Shown in pieces: positions 25,475 through 35,031 of a stretch of DNA of 64,000 nt. Source of the DNA: Pontiellaceae bacterium B1224 (GTDB taxonomy: Bacteria > Verrucomicrobiota > Kiritimatiellia > Kiritimatiellales > Pontiellaceae); the NCBI GenBank assembly GCA_029432815.1, contig JAROBA010000015.1, positions 54,782 through 118,781 of the forward strand, written 5' to 3'. Positions within the stretch are counted from its first letter, which is position 1, and each line of letters starts with the position of its first letter. The position numbers were made by a program, and so were the translations under genes. The notes beneath the pieces were generated by a model. It did no database searches, was not told where the DNA came from, and saw only the letters and a program-made list of their open reading frames with translations.

Positions 25475-27084
25475 TGAAAGTTTACGACTGCACTTTTTTT
25501 GCACGGCTGCTGATCGGTTTGTTCCTGTTCAGTGGGGGGGCTGTTTTAAAAGCCGAAGAACAGCAACCGTTGCGGGTGCTTAGTTTTCAGGACAATAATG
25601 GATATGAGCATGCCTCCATGCCGGAGGCAAAGGCGCTGATTGAACGGCTGGGCCGGCAGCATGGCTGGGACGTTGTTTCAACGAAGGACTCGGCAAGCCT
25701 GGTCGAATTGGACCTGAGCCAGTTTGATACCGTGATATTCAATAATAACTGCGGAAACAAGGGGCCGGTAATGACGCCCGCAGAGCAGCTGGCTTTGCAG
25801 AAGTATGTCCAGAGCGGTGGCGGGTTTCTTGGCGTTCATACGGCCGGAGCGCTGTGGAAAGAGGGCGGGAGTTTTCAGGCGTGGTATGAAGGCCTGATCG
25901 GAGCAAGGCAGGTCAGGCATCCCAAGGTACAGCGGGCGCGGCTGGTGGTGGAAGACCGCACCCATCCCGCGACCCGTCATCTTCCCGAGGAATGGTTTGT
26001 GACCGATGAGTGGCACACTTTTGATTCCAACCCGCGTGAGCAGGTGAATGTGTTGATTGCGCTCGACGAAAGTTCGTATCAGGGAAAGGCGAACCAGAAG
26101 ATGGGGGGCGACCATCCCTTCGTCTGGTATCAGGAATACGACGGCGGCCGCTCTTTTTTTACCTCGTTGGGACATACTGCGGAAATCTACAGCAATCCCG
26201 ATTTTGAAAAACTGATTGAGGGGGCTGTCCTCTGGACCAGCGGCCGTCTTGCCGCAACGTCGCCAACGACTCCGCTTCCTGTAAACGACGGACTCTTTCT
26301 GGATCTGGACGCCAATGAGGATGTTGAACTCGAGGACGGAAACCGCGTAAAGGCCTGGCGCAATCAGGTGAGCGGGAACGCAGCTGATGTTTTTGAGCAA
26401 CGGGATGAAGGGCGTAAGTTGGCCGGTTCAGGCAGGCCGACGTTGAAAACGAACGTTCCAACCATTGGAAATAACAACACGCTGATCTTTGAAGAGCAGG
26501 AGCTTTTGAACAGGAATGAAGATGCCTTCGATCACCTGCTCACTGGCAGCGGCTACACCTGGTTTTCGGTGATGTGCGCCTATGAACAGCATGTTGGGAA
26601 AAAGGATGTTAATTCCTTCTTCGGGAATTTGCGGAACGGTCCTCCCTATGATGGGTTCTGGGGTAATCTGATGGATGATAATCGCGTGTGGATGGGCTCC
26701 CGCAATGGTTTTCCAATGGCTGGAAAGCGTGCCCTGTGGGACGAGAAACTCAATCCCTGTGTGGCGACCCAAGAACCCCTTGCCGAAAATCGATACTATT
26801 TAATTGCGGGCCGCATGGGCGCGGGTCAGCAGGTGGTCGACCTCGAACTGTTTATCAACTCCGCGATACCGGTAGACCGCAAGCCGGTTCCCGTTAATCC
26901 TGCGGCCAATCCATCAAAGATGGCGATCGGCCAGGAGCGCGATGCCACCAACCATCCGGGCAAAGAATCGTTCCATGGTGAGATTGCCCGCTTCCTGATT
27001 TATGAGCGGCCGTTAAGTGATGCCGAACTGGAAACAATGCTCCAGTGCTTGGCAGAGAAATATACGATTAAGACAACTGATTGA
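25474..27084 (+). CDS. ThuA-like domain protein with C-terminal LamG-like domain
   Basis: A 536-residue secreted protein whose ATG overlaps the preceding stop by one base. Residues about 31-265 match the ThuA/trehalose-utilisation family, a class I glutamine-amidotransferase-like fold: LSFQDNNGYEHASMPEA, YVQSGGGFLGVHTAG, DEWHTFD and GGRSFFTSLGHT. The biochemical activity of ThuA-like proteins is poorly known. Residues about 285-530 form a LamG/concanavalin-like domain (GLFLDLDANEDVELEDGNRVKAW, EIARFLIYERPLSDAELE), which suggests carbohydrate binding. Secretion and placement between two sulfatases suggest a role on the same polysaccharide, not in intracellular trehalose use. An exact palindrome copy lies at 26456 and a near copy at 26711. 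Confidence 0.85.
   Translation: MKVYDCTFFARLLIGLFLFSGGAVLKAEEQQPLRVLSFQDNNGYEHASMPEAKALIERLGRQHGWDVVSTKDSASLVELDLSQFDTVIFNNNCGNKGPVMTPAEQLALQKYVQSGGGFLGVHTAGALWKEGGSFQAWYEGLIGARQVRHPKVQRARLVVEDRTHPATRHLPEEWFVTDEWHTFDSNPREQVNVLIALDESSYQGKANQKMGGDHPFVWYQEYDGGRSFFTSLGHTAEIYSNPDFEKLIEGAVLWTSGRLAATSPTTPLPVNDGLFLDLDANEDVELEDGNRVKAWRNQVSGNAADVFEQRDEGRKLAGSGRPTLKTNVPTIGNNNTLIFEEQELLNRNEDAFDHLLTGSGYTWFSVMCAYEQHVGKKDVNSFFGNLRNGPPYDGFWGNLMDDNRVWMGSRNGFPMAGKRALWDEKLNPCVATQEPLAENRYYLIAGRMGAGQQVVDLELFINSAIPVDRKPVPVNPAANPSKMAIGQERDATNHPGKESFHGEIARFLIYERPLSDAELETMLQCLAEKYTIKTTD
26456..26470 (+). repeat. 15-bp dispersed palindrome, exact copy in coding DNA
   Basis: TTCCAACCATTGGAA encodes VPTIGN at a segment joining strands of the LamG-like domain. 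Confidence 0.8.
26711..26725 (+). repeat. 15-bp dispersed palindrome, one mismatch, in coding DNA
   Basis: TTCCAATGGCTGGAA differs from the consensus at one base and encodes PMAGK. It lies 240 bp from an exact copy in the opposite orientation, within the same domain. Confidence 0.6.
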
Positions 27085-27092
27085 GGCGCGAG

Positions 27093-28574
27093 ATGGGATT
27101 CATGATGAAGCGAATGCTAATTTTGATGAGTTTGCTGGCTGTGGCGGCGAATGCCGCACAAAAGCCACCTGTGGTGAGCTCGCCGAAGCCAAACGTGATT
27201 TTCATCCTGATGGATGATATGGGCTACAGCGATGTGAGCTGCTATGGCGCAACCAAAGTCAGCACACCGAATATCGATCGCATGGCGGCGGAAGGGATAC
27301 GGTTTACGGACTTTCATACAGGGGCTTCGATCTGCTCGCCGTCGCGCGCGGCGTTTCTGACCGGGGCCTATCCGCAGCGGGCCGGCCTTTATATGGGCAT
27401 CAATCAAAACCGGGAGGCGCATTGGTTCCTGGGACTGAACCCGGATGAGATCATTCTTGCCGAACAGTTTAAAAGTCAGGGCTACGTTACGGCAATGGTC
27501 GGCAAATGGCATCTGGGCAAGGAGGAAAAGTTTTCCTATTTCCATCAGGGTTTTGATCAGTATTACGGTGCGCCGGATAACATGGGGCACAATTCCGCGT
27601 TCTATGATGGCCGGGAGGTCATCTATGAAAGTACGCCGTTGGCGCAGCTGACGAAACTATACACCGAGCGCATGGTGAAGCACATTGAGGAGTTTAAGGA
27701 TCAGCCGTTCTTCATTTATTTCGCGCATAACTATCCGCACACGCCGTATAAAGCGGGACCGAAATTCAAAGGTTCCTCTAAGGATGGCGTGCGTGGTGAT
27801 GTGATCCAGGAAGCGGATTGGGGCATCGGTGAAATTCTCCAGGCATTGGAAGAAAACGGCATTCTGGAAAACACGCTGGTCATTTTCAGTTCGGACAACG
27901 GGCCGGTAAAAAACCAGTATGCGCAGCCCTACAGCGGCACCAAATATGTTTCGCTGGAAGGCGGGCATCGTGTGCCGTTCATCCTCTATTGGAAAGGTAT
28001 GATTCAACCGGCCGTATCGGATCTTCCGGTGGTTGCGATGGATCTGTTTCCGACGCTGAGCGAACTGATTGGCGCGCCCATGCCGGAAGACCGTATTTAT
28101 GACGGTGTTAGCCTGACACCACTGTTTAAGGGAGAGTCGATTGCCCGAACTTCGGATGAACCCTTCTATTACTACAACTGCGAAAACCTGCAATGTATTC
28201 GGGTTGGCAACTGGAAGCTGCATCTGCCGCGCACCAAGGCGCAGTTGCCCTTCTGGTCGATGAAAAAGCAAAAGGAGATCCAGACACCGCAACTCTACAA
28301 CTTGAAAACGGATGCGGCTGAAAAGCACGATGTCGCCGCTCAGCACCCGGAACGGGTTGCTGAAATGATGAAGCTTGCCGATCAGGCTCGCCTCCAGCTT
28401 GGGGAGTTCGGTGCGCATGGTTCCGAACAGCGCCCGACCGGAACGCTCTTTCCGGAAGTTCCAGTCATTGGAAACCATACGCTGTATTGGGACCAGCTGA
28501 CCGACGAGGAAAAAGGCCGGGCGAAAACAGAATTTAAAAACGCGAAAGAAAGCAAGAGCGCAAAATCTAAATAG
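27093..28574 (+). CDS. S1-family sulfatase, standalone partner of the fused protein at 6684
   Basis: The ATG at 27093 has GAGG 6 nt upstream and is followed by MKRMLILMSLLAVAANA, a signal peptide; a TTG at 27081 would be an unlikely start. The protein has 493 residues with FILMDDMGYSD, Cys81 in CSPSR, VGKWHLGKE, AHNYPHTP and SSDNG. SRAAFLTGAYPQR, HWFLGLNPDEI and the C-terminal TGTLFPEVPVIGN match the sulfatase half of the modular protein at 6684, making this its standalone counterpart. A LFPEVP tail beyond the usual sulfatase end is shared only by these two. The near-palindrome TTCCAGTCATTGGAA (28459-28473) lies inside this tail. Confidence 0.94.
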   Translation: MGFMMKRMLILMSLLAVAANAAQKPPVVSSPKPNVIFILMDDMGYSDVSCYGATKVSTPNIDRMAAEGIRFTDFHTGASICSPSRAAFLTGAYPQRAGLYMGINQNREAHWFLGLNPDEIILAEQFKSQGYVTAMVGKWHLGKEEKFSYFHQGFDQYYGAPDNMGHNSAFYDGREVIYESTPLAQLTKLYTERMVKHIEEFKDQPFFIYFAHNYPHTPYKAGPKFKGSSKDGVRGDVIQEADWGIGEILQALEENGILENTLVIFSSDNGPVKNQYAQPYSGTKYVSLEGGHRVPFILYWKGMIQPAVSDLPVVAMDLFPTLSELIGAPMPEDRIYDGVSLTPLFKGESIARTSDEPFYYYNCENLQCIRVGNWKLHLPRTKAQLPFWSMKKQKEIQTPQLYNLKTDAAEKHDVAAQHPERVAEMMKLADQARLQLGEFGAHGSEQRPTGTLFPEVPVIGNHTLYWDQLTDEEKGRAKTEFKNAKESKSAKSK

Positions 28575-28586
28575 ATTGGAGATTGG

Positions 28587-31500
28587 ATGAAAACAGAACC
28601 TGCAGACAGCTGTACCAACGATTGTTCATGTTCAGGAGCCACGAACCTGTCGCGGGGACGGTTTCTGATCGGCACCGGTATCTTTGCCGCCGGTCTGGGC
28701 GCAGCACCACTCATGGCCGCTGGCAATAAAAATGCCTATGCTGCGCTCCTTATGAGCGATCCATCCTTACGCGGCTACTGGCGCTTTGAAGGGGATCTTG
28801 TTGATATGATGGGTAAGTCACAGGCTGAAGCCAGTGGTGATGTGTCGTTTGTGGATGGTGCCATTGAAAGTAAAGGCATCAGTCTTGAGCCCAGCGAGCC
28901 CATTCTTATTCCCGGTGCCGACAAGCTGAAGGGGCGTTCCACGACACTTGAAATGTTTTTCAAAATTGATGCGAAGCCCAGTGGTCAGGATAACCCGGTC
29001 ATCATCGCGCAAAGCAACGGGAAGACCGCGCTCTATGTGATCGGCATCAAGAACGACCTTACGGCACTGCTCTACCAAAACACGAACGGCATGGTGGTCA
29101 CCGAGATCAACCTGCCGACGGATCAGCCGATTGAAGTGGGGCGTTGGTATCACTTTGCGCTCACCAGTTACGACCTCGACGTGCGCGCCTATATTGATGG
29201 TTATGAGTGCAGTCTGTTCGGTGGTGCTTATGAGTATACGCGCAGAGGGCCGAAGAAAACCACCATGACGCTTGGCTCCACTTCGGTTAAAAATGGGTGG
29301 GGCTCGACCCATATTTCGCTCGACGAAGTGGCCTGCTATGCGCGCGGCCTGACGCAGGCTGAGCTGCAGGAACATCTTAAAGCAGCTGGTCCGGAGTGGC
29401 AGAAGAATCTTCAGGCGGCAGGTGCTTTAGCAGCAACGGTGCTGGCCCGACGAAATGCAACCCGCGAGGCAAAGGCCCGGGCCATTATGAGCGATCCGGG
29501 GTTGACCGAACACGGAGCAACCACCGTGTATGAAGGGGAACGTCTCGAGGCCATCAACTTTATGGTGGGAGGAATCGGGGCCGGCGCGATTCAGTTTAAT
29601 GGCAAAGCCGAGCCTGCAATCTGGCAGATCGCCTGTAATTATCAGGAGATACGCGTCGACGACACGTTCCTTGCGGTCCGGGCACAGGCCGACGGAGGCA
29701 AGCCGGTGGTGCGTGCGTTGCAGACCGAGTCAGTCGGAGCGTTTGCTGCAATGCCTTCTTTGAAGTTTGAAGGGGAATATCCCTTCGCCACCTATCGCTT
29801 TGAAGAGCCCGCATTGCCGGTGGAAGTGGAGCTGGAAGTCTTCAATCCCTTCATTCCGATGGACCTGAAAGATTCAGCGATTCCCTGTGCGATTTATACG
29901 GTTACCGCAAAGAATACATCAGCGTCCCCCGTAAAAGTCGACATACTGGCCGCACAGAAGAATGCGCTTGGTTTCAACGAAGGAAAGAATGGTGCATTCG
30001 GTAAAAACCAGAATGAGATTTTGAAGAACGGCGATGCGACCCTTCTTCACATGACCCGCAAAGGCATCGACCATTCCGATATGGTGTTGATGACGCAGGC
30101 GGGGGGAACATCGGGCACGGCTGCATGGGATTCAACCAAGGCGCTACACCATGATGTTTCCGCATCGGGTATTCTGAAAGGTCCGGCAAAGTCGGATGTG
30201 TCACCAGCGGGCCAGTCGGTGAACGGGGCACTCTCCGCGCCGCTCGAACTGGCTCCGGGCGAGTCCAAGTCGGTTACCTTTGTGCTGGCGTGGTATTTCA
30301 AAGCCGGCAAGCACGGCTCAGGCAAGGCGATGAAGTCGTTGGAAGGGGAAGGGGGCAACAGCATTGCCTGGTCGGGGCAGGGACAGAACTATACCAACTG
30401 GTGGCCGAGTGCGCTGGGTGTTGCAGCATATATGCAGGACAACCTGAACGAGTTGACGGCACGCACGCGGCTCTTCCATGACACCCTGTATGCCTCCACA
30501 CTGCCGGTGTGGCTGTTGGATCGCATGAGCTCTCAGCTTGCAGTGCTGCGAAGCCAGACGTGCTGGTGGGCGGCCGATGGATACTTCGGCGCCTGGGAAG
30601 GTTGTAATGCAGATGCGGGGTGTTGCGGCGGTAACTGCACGCACGTGTGGCACTATGCACAGGCGCATGCCCGTTTGCTTCCAGAGCTTGGAAGATTGAT
30701 GCGTCAGCAGGATTATGACCGACAGAAAGATAATGGCCTGACTCCGTATCGCCATACCAATAAGGCCGGAGCAGCCGATGGATTTTACGGCACGATTCTG
30801 AATACCTATCGCGAGTATCTCTGTTCGCCGGACAGCAGCTGGCTTGAAGAGCAATGGCCGAAGGTGAAGAAGGGGATGGATTGGAGCATCGACTATTGGA
30901 ATCCAAGCCACGACGGGTTTATGGAAACCACGCAGCATAATACACTGGATGGCGATTTCATGGGTTGCTCTTCCTGGATCGGCAGCTTATATCTTTCTGC
31001 ACTCGAAGCAGCGGCGCGCATGGCGGATGTCATGGGCGACACTTCCTCGGCGGCGGAATATCGTAAGATCCGTGCGTCGGGCAAAAAGTTGCAGAATGAG
31101 CGGCTGTGGAATGGCGAATATTATATTCAGGAGCAGGGAGAAAAACGGAGTCAGGACTATCTGGACGGTTGCCACATTGACCAGATTCTCGGTGAATGGT
31201 GGGCGGATCAGGTGGGCATCGATCGCAACTATCCGCCGGAGCGATCCCGCAAAGCAATGGAGTCGCTGTTGGAATATAACTTCCTGACCGACTTTTATGG
31301 GCAGTCGCTCAAGCCCCGCCAGTATTGCGAAATCGATGATGGCGGCATGAAAATGATCACCTGGCCCAACGACCCGCAGCCGATTCCCGGGATGAAATAC
31401 GGTGATGAGGTGATGACCGGTTTCGAATACGGCGCCGCCGTTTCCATGATTCAGAACGGAATGGTGAATGAAGGCCTGATGGTGATTAAGGTGATTTTCG

Positions 31501-31997
31501 ATCGTTACAACGGCCGCCTGCGCACCGAAGGGGTTTCCAATGTTCGGAATGGTCCGTGGGGCTATTCGGGCAACCCGTTTGGTGACGACGAGTGCGGAAA
31601 GTTCTATGGCCGTTCGCTGAGTGTCTGGTCGGCCTTGTTGGCACTGCAGGGCTTCATCTACGACGGCCCGGCGGGCATCATCGGTTTCCGCCCGGTCCTG
31701 CATCCGGAAGACCACGCCAGCTTCTTTACCGTCGCCGAAGGCTACGGCCTCTATTCCCAGACGCTGGATGCGAACACGCTCAAAGCATCTATCGGTCTGG
31801 CGGCTGGGCAGGTTCGCCTGACCGAAATCGTTTTGGCTGCTCCTGAAGGGAAAGTAAAATCCGTAGAGGTGACGCTTGGCGGCAAGTCGGGACAGCCACC
31901 TTTTGAGGTGATGGATGGCGATGTGATCCTGAAATTGCAGAGTCCGCTGATTCTGCAAGCCGGCCAGCAGCTCGACATACAAGTGGAGTTTAAATAA
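28587..31997 (+). CDS. GH116-like glycoside hydrolase with N-terminal LamG domain
   Basis: A 1136-residue protein. The start is followed by a Cys-rich leader and SRGRFLIGTGIFAAG, which resembles a Tat signal but has RGR in place of RR, so export route is uncertain. A LamG domain (about 60-270; YWRFEGDLVD, SLDEVACYARGLT) precedes a GH116 module: GGIGAGAIQF, FNPFIPMDLKDSAIP, WEGCNADAGCCGGNCTHVW, TQHNTLDG and GCHIDQILGEWW. By eye, Glu671 (WEG) and Asp865 (HIDQ) fall where GBA2-type enzymes have their nucleophile and acid/base. GH116 includes beta-glucosidases, beta-xylosidases and glucosylceramidases; the sugar here is unknown. It follows a sulfatase by 12 bp, and a related shorter GH116 gene lies at 35028. 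Confidence 0.85.
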   Translation: MKTEPADSCTNDCSCSGATNLSRGRFLIGTGIFAAGLGAAPLMAAGNKNAYAALLMSDPSLRGYWRFEGDLVDMMGKSQAEASGDVSFVDGAIESKGISLEPSEPILIPGADKLKGRSTTLEMFFKIDAKPSGQDNPVIIAQSNGKTALYVIGIKNDLTALLYQNTNGMVVTEINLPTDQPIEVGRWYHFALTSYDLDVRAYIDGYECSLFGGAYEYTRRGPKKTTMTLGSTSVKNGWGSTHISLDEVACYARGLTQAELQEHLKAAGPEWQKNLQAAGALAATVLARRNATREAKARAIMSDPGLTEHGATTVYEGERLEAINFMVGGIGAGAIQFNGKAEPAIWQIACNYQEIRVDDTFLAVRAQADGGKPVVRALQTESVGAFAAMPSLKFEGEYPFATYRFEEPALPVEVELEVFNPFIPMDLKDSAIPCAIYTVTAKNTSASPVKVDILAAQKNALGFNEGKNGAFGKNQNEILKNGDATLLHMTRKGIDHSDMVLMTQAGGTSGTAAWDSTKALHHDVSASGILKGPAKSDVSPAGQSVNGALSAPLELAPGESKSVTFVLAWYFKAGKHGSGKAMKSLEGEGGNSIAWSGQGQNYTNWWPSALGVAAYMQDNLNELTARTRLFHDTLYASTLPVWLLDRMSSQLAVLRSQTCWWAADGYFGAWEGCNADAGCCGGNCTHVWHYAQAHARLLPELGRLMRQQDYDRQKDNGLTPYRHTNKAGAADGFYGTILNTYREYLCSPDSSWLEEQWPKVKKGMDWSIDYWNPSHDGFMETTQHNTLDGDFMGCSSWIGSLYLSALEAAARMADVMGDTSSAAEYRKIRASGKKLQNERLWNGEYYIQEQGEKRSQDYLDGCHIDQILGEWWADQVGIDRNYPPERSRKAMESLLEYNFLTDFYGQSLKPRQYCEIDDGGMKMITWPNDPQPIPGMKYGDEVMTGFEYGAAVSMIQNGMVNEGLMVIKVIFDRYNGRLRTEGVSNVRNGPWGYSGNPFGDDECGKFYGRSLSVWSALLALQGFIYDGPAGIIGFRPVLHPEDHASFFTVAEGYGLYSQTLDANTLKASIGLAAGQVRLTEIVLAAPEGKVKSVEVTLGGKSGQPPFEVMDGDVILKLQSPLILQAGQQLDIQVEFK

Positions 31998-32010
31998 CCG
32001 TGGAGCCAAA

Positions 32011-32050
32011 CACAAAGGCACGAAGTGCACAAAACTTAGTGTCCTTTGTG
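32011..32050 (+). repeat. Intergenic inverted repeat of the cacaaaggcac type
   Basis: CACAAAGG (32011-32018) pairs with CCTTTGTG (32043-32050), with partial pairing of CACGAAG and CTTAGTG inside. It lies between the GH116 gene and the SGNH gene and is like the longer repeat at 37812, a type of small mobile palindrome seen in many bacteria. Confidence 0.55.
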
Positions 32051-32079
32051 CCTTGAGCGCAGCGGGTGTTAACAACGAC

Positions 32080-32094
32080 TTCCAGAGGTTGGAA
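32080..32094 (+). repeat. Degenerate 15-bp palindrome directly before a ribosome binding site
   Basis: TTCCAGAGGTTGGAA keeps the outer TTCCA and TTGGAA but has a diverged centre. AAAAAGGA follows at once and the ATG is at 32104. The same arrangement is seen before 37920, 43696 and 46504. Confidence 0.45.
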
Positions 32095-32103
32095 AAAGGA
32101 ACC

Positions 32104-33468
32104 ATGATGAGTTTTAAAAAGATATTGGGGCTGCTGCTGTGCGGCTCGGTTTGTGTCAGCAGTTTGAGTGCGCAGGATTATGTGCCGGAGAAAGGGTCGA
32201 CTGCGGAAAAGAAAACCACGGGCAATTGGATGCCGAATCCGGATCCCGATCTTCCGAATGTGCTCATTCTGGGCGACTCCATTTCCATCGGCTACACATT
32301 GGATGTCCGGGAGCGGTTGCAGGGCAAAGCCAATGTATATCGTCCCTGTTCCTTGAACGGTAAAAAAGCGGAAAACTGTCAGGGGACGACCTTTGGACTT
32401 CAGAAGATCGATGCATGGCTGGCCGATCAAAAATGGGATGTGATCCACTTTAACTGGGGGCTGCATGATCTGAAGCATGTAGATGCGAAGACGAAAAAAA
32501 ACTCGAACTCATTTGACGACCCACAGCAGGCGGATCCGGCGGCCTATGAAAAAAACCTTACCGAGCTGGTCGCAAAGCTTAAAGCAACGGGTGCTCAACT
32601 AATTTTTGCGACGACCACGCCCTATCCGGAAGGGCCGCAGGGCCCGGCCCGCGATCCCGCGGATGTCAGCAAATACAATGATATTGCTCTCAAAATTATG
32701 CAGGCGAATGATGTTCAGGTGAATGATCTTTATACGCTCTGCGACGGGAAACTGGATGAAATACAGCTCCCGAAAAATGTGCACTTTAATCCTGCCGGTC
32801 GGGAGCTTCAGGGTAAAGCCGTTGCAGAGGCTATTGAAATGGCTCTGGTTGCGACAGCTGATGCTGAAGACCCGGTTCGGGTGGCCTGTGTGGGGGACAG
32901 CATCACCTTCGGGGCGCGCATCGAGGATCGCGAAACCAATAGCTATCCTGCTCAGCTTGGACAATTGCTGGGCGAAGGATACGAGGTAAAAAACTTCGGT
33001 CAAAATGGCGCGACGCTGTTGAAAAAGGGCAATAATCCATATTGGAAGAAACCCCCGTTTAAACCATCGCACGCCTTTAATCCCGACATCGTCATCATCA
33101 AACTGGGAACCAACGATTCCAAGCCGGAAAACTGGAAGCACAAGGACGGGTTTGTTGCCGACTATCTCGCTCTGATTGAAAGCTACCGGGCATTGCCCTG
33201 TCATCCGGTGGTGATTATCTGTCGCCCGGTTCCAGTCTATCCGGACAGTAAAAAGATCACCGATAAGATTGTGCGGGAAGAGGTCATTCCGGCGATTGAC
33301 GAAGTTGCAAAACAGGCGAACGTTGAAATCATAGATTTGTATGCGCCACTGAGCAACAGGCCGGATCTGTTCCCCGACGACATTCATCCCAATGCCGAAG
33401 GGGCGGGAATCATGGCAGAAATAATTTGTCCGTTCGTACTCGCGCAGGCAGAGAGTAACGAGAACTGA
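32104..33468 (+). CDS. Secreted protein with two tandem SGNH/GDSL hydrolase domains
   Basis: The ATG at 32104 (or 32107) has AAAAAGGA upstream and begins a signal peptide (MSFKKILGLLLCGSV...SLSA); the upstream frame is rejected. The 454-residue protein has domain 1 at about 50-245, with GDSISIG (Ser59), WGLHDL and NVHFNPAG, and domain 2 at about 258-450, with GDSITFGA (Ser266), LGTNDS and DDIHPN (Asp425, His428). Domain 2 has the full Ser-Asp-His set. In domain 1 the residue three before the His is Lys instead of Asp, so it may be inactive or use another acid. SGNH enzymes include carbohydrate esterases, which fits removal of acyl groups from the glycan. Substrate is inferred only. Confidence 0.88.
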   Translation: MMSFKKILGLLLCGSVCVSSLSAQDYVPEKGSTAEKKTTGNWMPNPDPDLPNVLILGDSISIGYTLDVRERLQGKANVYRPCSLNGKKAENCQGTTFGLQKIDAWLADQKWDVIHFNWGLHDLKHVDAKTKKNSNSFDDPQQADPAAYEKNLTELVAKLKATGAQLIFATTTPYPEGPQGPARDPADVSKYNDIALKIMQANDVQVNDLYTLCDGKLDEIQLPKNVHFNPAGRELQGKAVAEAIEMALVATADAEDPVRVACVGDSITFGARIEDRETNSYPAQLGQLLGEGYEVKNFGQNGATLLKKGNNPYWKKPPFKPSHAFNPDIVIIKLGTNDSKPENWKHKDGFVADYLALIESYRALPCHPVVIICRPVPVYPDSKKITDKIVREEVIPAIDEVAKQANVEIIDLYAPLSNRPDLFPDDIHPNAEGAGIMAEIICPFVLAQAESNEN

Positions 33469-33483
33469 TTTATGAGAGTTGGA

Positions 33484-35031
33484 ATGAAGAAAACCATAGG
33501 AATGGCCGGAGTCGCTTTAGCACTGGCTGTCAGTGCTTTTTCAAATGCTGAAACGCCCAACATTGTCCTCATCTTTGCCGATGATCTCGGGTATGGCGAT
33601 ATTGGTTGTCATGGCGCGACGAAAGTGCAGACGCCGAATATTGATAAGCTTGCGGAAGAAGGGCGTTCATTTGTTGATGCGCATTCGTCGTCGGCGGTTT
33701 GCACGCCTTCGCGTTATGGGTTGCTCACCGGAGAGTATCCCATGCGTGCTGGGCTTTGGGGGCCGTGCCTTCCAACCAGTAAACTGCTGATTGATCCCGA
33801 CCAGCTGACCATCGCATCGCTTCTGAAAAAGAAGGGCTATGCGACTTCCGCATTCGGAAAGTGGCATCTTGGATTCGGAACCGAAGCCGCAGATTATTCG
33901 AAACCGCTGCGCCCCGGGCCGAATGATCTCGGGTTCGATTATTACTTCGGCGTGCCCGTGGTGAACAGCGCTCCGCCCTATGTTTATGTGGAGAACGACC
34001 ACGTCGTTGGAATGACGCCCGAGGATCCCATTGTTTTTATCGGCAAGAAGGCCGGGAAGAAAGCAACGCCCATTACCCCGCTGACCAAAGCGAATGGAAA
34101 CCGGGTGGTGAACTGGTTTGGCGGTGCGGCCGAAGCGCACAAGCTCTACAACGACTTTGACCTAGGGACGACCTTGGCGGAGCGGGCTACTCAATGGATC
34201 AAAGAACAAGGGAAAAAACCGTTCTTCCTCTACCTGGCCACGACGAATATTCATCATCCAATCACCCCGGCACCGCGCTTCCAAGGCACAAGCCAGTGCG
34301 GGCTCTATGGCGACTTTATCCATGAGCTGGACTGGATCGTCGGTGAAGTTATGAAGACGCTGGAGGAGCAGGGGATTGCCGACAATACGCTCGTGATATT
34401 TACTAGCGATAACGGCGGTATGTTTCATGAGGTTGCGCAGGAGGCCTTCGCAGATGGCCATCGGCAAAACGGCGATCTGCTCGGCTTTAAATTCGGTATC
34501 TGGGAAGGCGGGCACCGCGTACCGTTTATTGTCCGTTGGCCGGGAAAAATCGAGGCGGGCACCACATCGAAGCAGTTGATCTGCAACGTGGATATGCTGG
34601 CCACCTTTGACGCACTGACCGGATCGTCTCTGGAAAAAGACCAAATGGCCGACAGTGTGAATGTACTTCCGGCTTTGGTTGGAGAGCCGACCGTGCCGTT
34701 ACGCGATCATCTGATTCTTTCGCCTCGCAAAGCGAGCCACGTTTCCGTGCGCAAAGGCAAATGGATGTATATTCCGGCCAAGGGCAGTGGCGGCTTTACC
34801 GGCACCAAACCGGGGCAGCATGGTTTTTCCGGCCCGGCCGCCTGTACGTTCACCGATCACCCGAACAGCGATATCGCAACTGGAAAAATCAAAAAGGATG
34901 CACCGCCCGCCCAGCTCTACGATCTCGAATCCGACGTCAACCAGACAAAGAACGTTTATAACGAATACCCCGAAGTCGTGCAGCAGATGCAGGCATTGCT
35001 GGAGAGCTATAAAGCTCAGTTGAAAAAATGA
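33484..35031 (+). CDS. S1-family sulfatase (GEYPFR group), copy 2
   Basis: The frame opens at ATG 33472; ATG 33484 is preferred since MKKTIGMAGVALALAVSAF is a standard signal peptide and GAG/GGA lies upstream, but the choice is not secure. The protein has 515 residues. LIFADDLGYGD, Cys73 in CTPSR, YGLLTGEYPMR, FGKWHLGFG, TTNIHHPITP and TSDNGG are present. It is the paralogue of the sulfatase at 20384 over its full length. Its signal peptide core (GMAGVALALAV) is very like those of the modular proteins at 51028, 60220 and 63427, which suggests leader exchange between otherwise different proteins. It overlaps the following GH116 start by 4 bp. Confidence 0.93.
   Translation: MKKTIGMAGVALALAVSAFSNAETPNIVLIFADDLGYGDIGCHGATKVQTPNIDKLAEEGRSFVDAHSSSAVCTPSRYGLLTGEYPMRAGLWGPCLPTSKLLIDPDQLTIASLLKKKGYATSAFGKWHLGFGTEAADYSKPLRPGPNDLGFDYYFGVPVVNSAPPYVYVENDHVVGMTPEDPIVFIGKKAGKKATPITPLTKANGNRVVNWFGGAAEAHKLYNDFDLGTTLAERATQWIKEQGKKPFFLYLATTNIHHPITPAPRFQGTSQCGLYGDFIHELDWIVGEVMKTLEEQGIADNTLVIFTSDNGGMFHEVAQEAFADGHRQNGDLLGFKFGIWEGGHRVPFIVRWPGKIEAGTTSKQLICNVDMLATFDALTGSSLEKDQMADSVNVLPALVGEPTVPLRDHLILSPRKASHVSVRKGKWMYIPAKGSGGFTGTKPGQHGFSGPAACTFTDHPNSDIATGKIKKDAPPAQLYDLESDVNQTKNVYNEYPEVVQQMQALLESYKAQLKK

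Noticed and set aside
28587..28760. Tat signal peptide on the LamG-GH116 protein
   Set aside because: The motif is SRGRFL, lacking the adjacent arginines. Tat export is possible but not supported.
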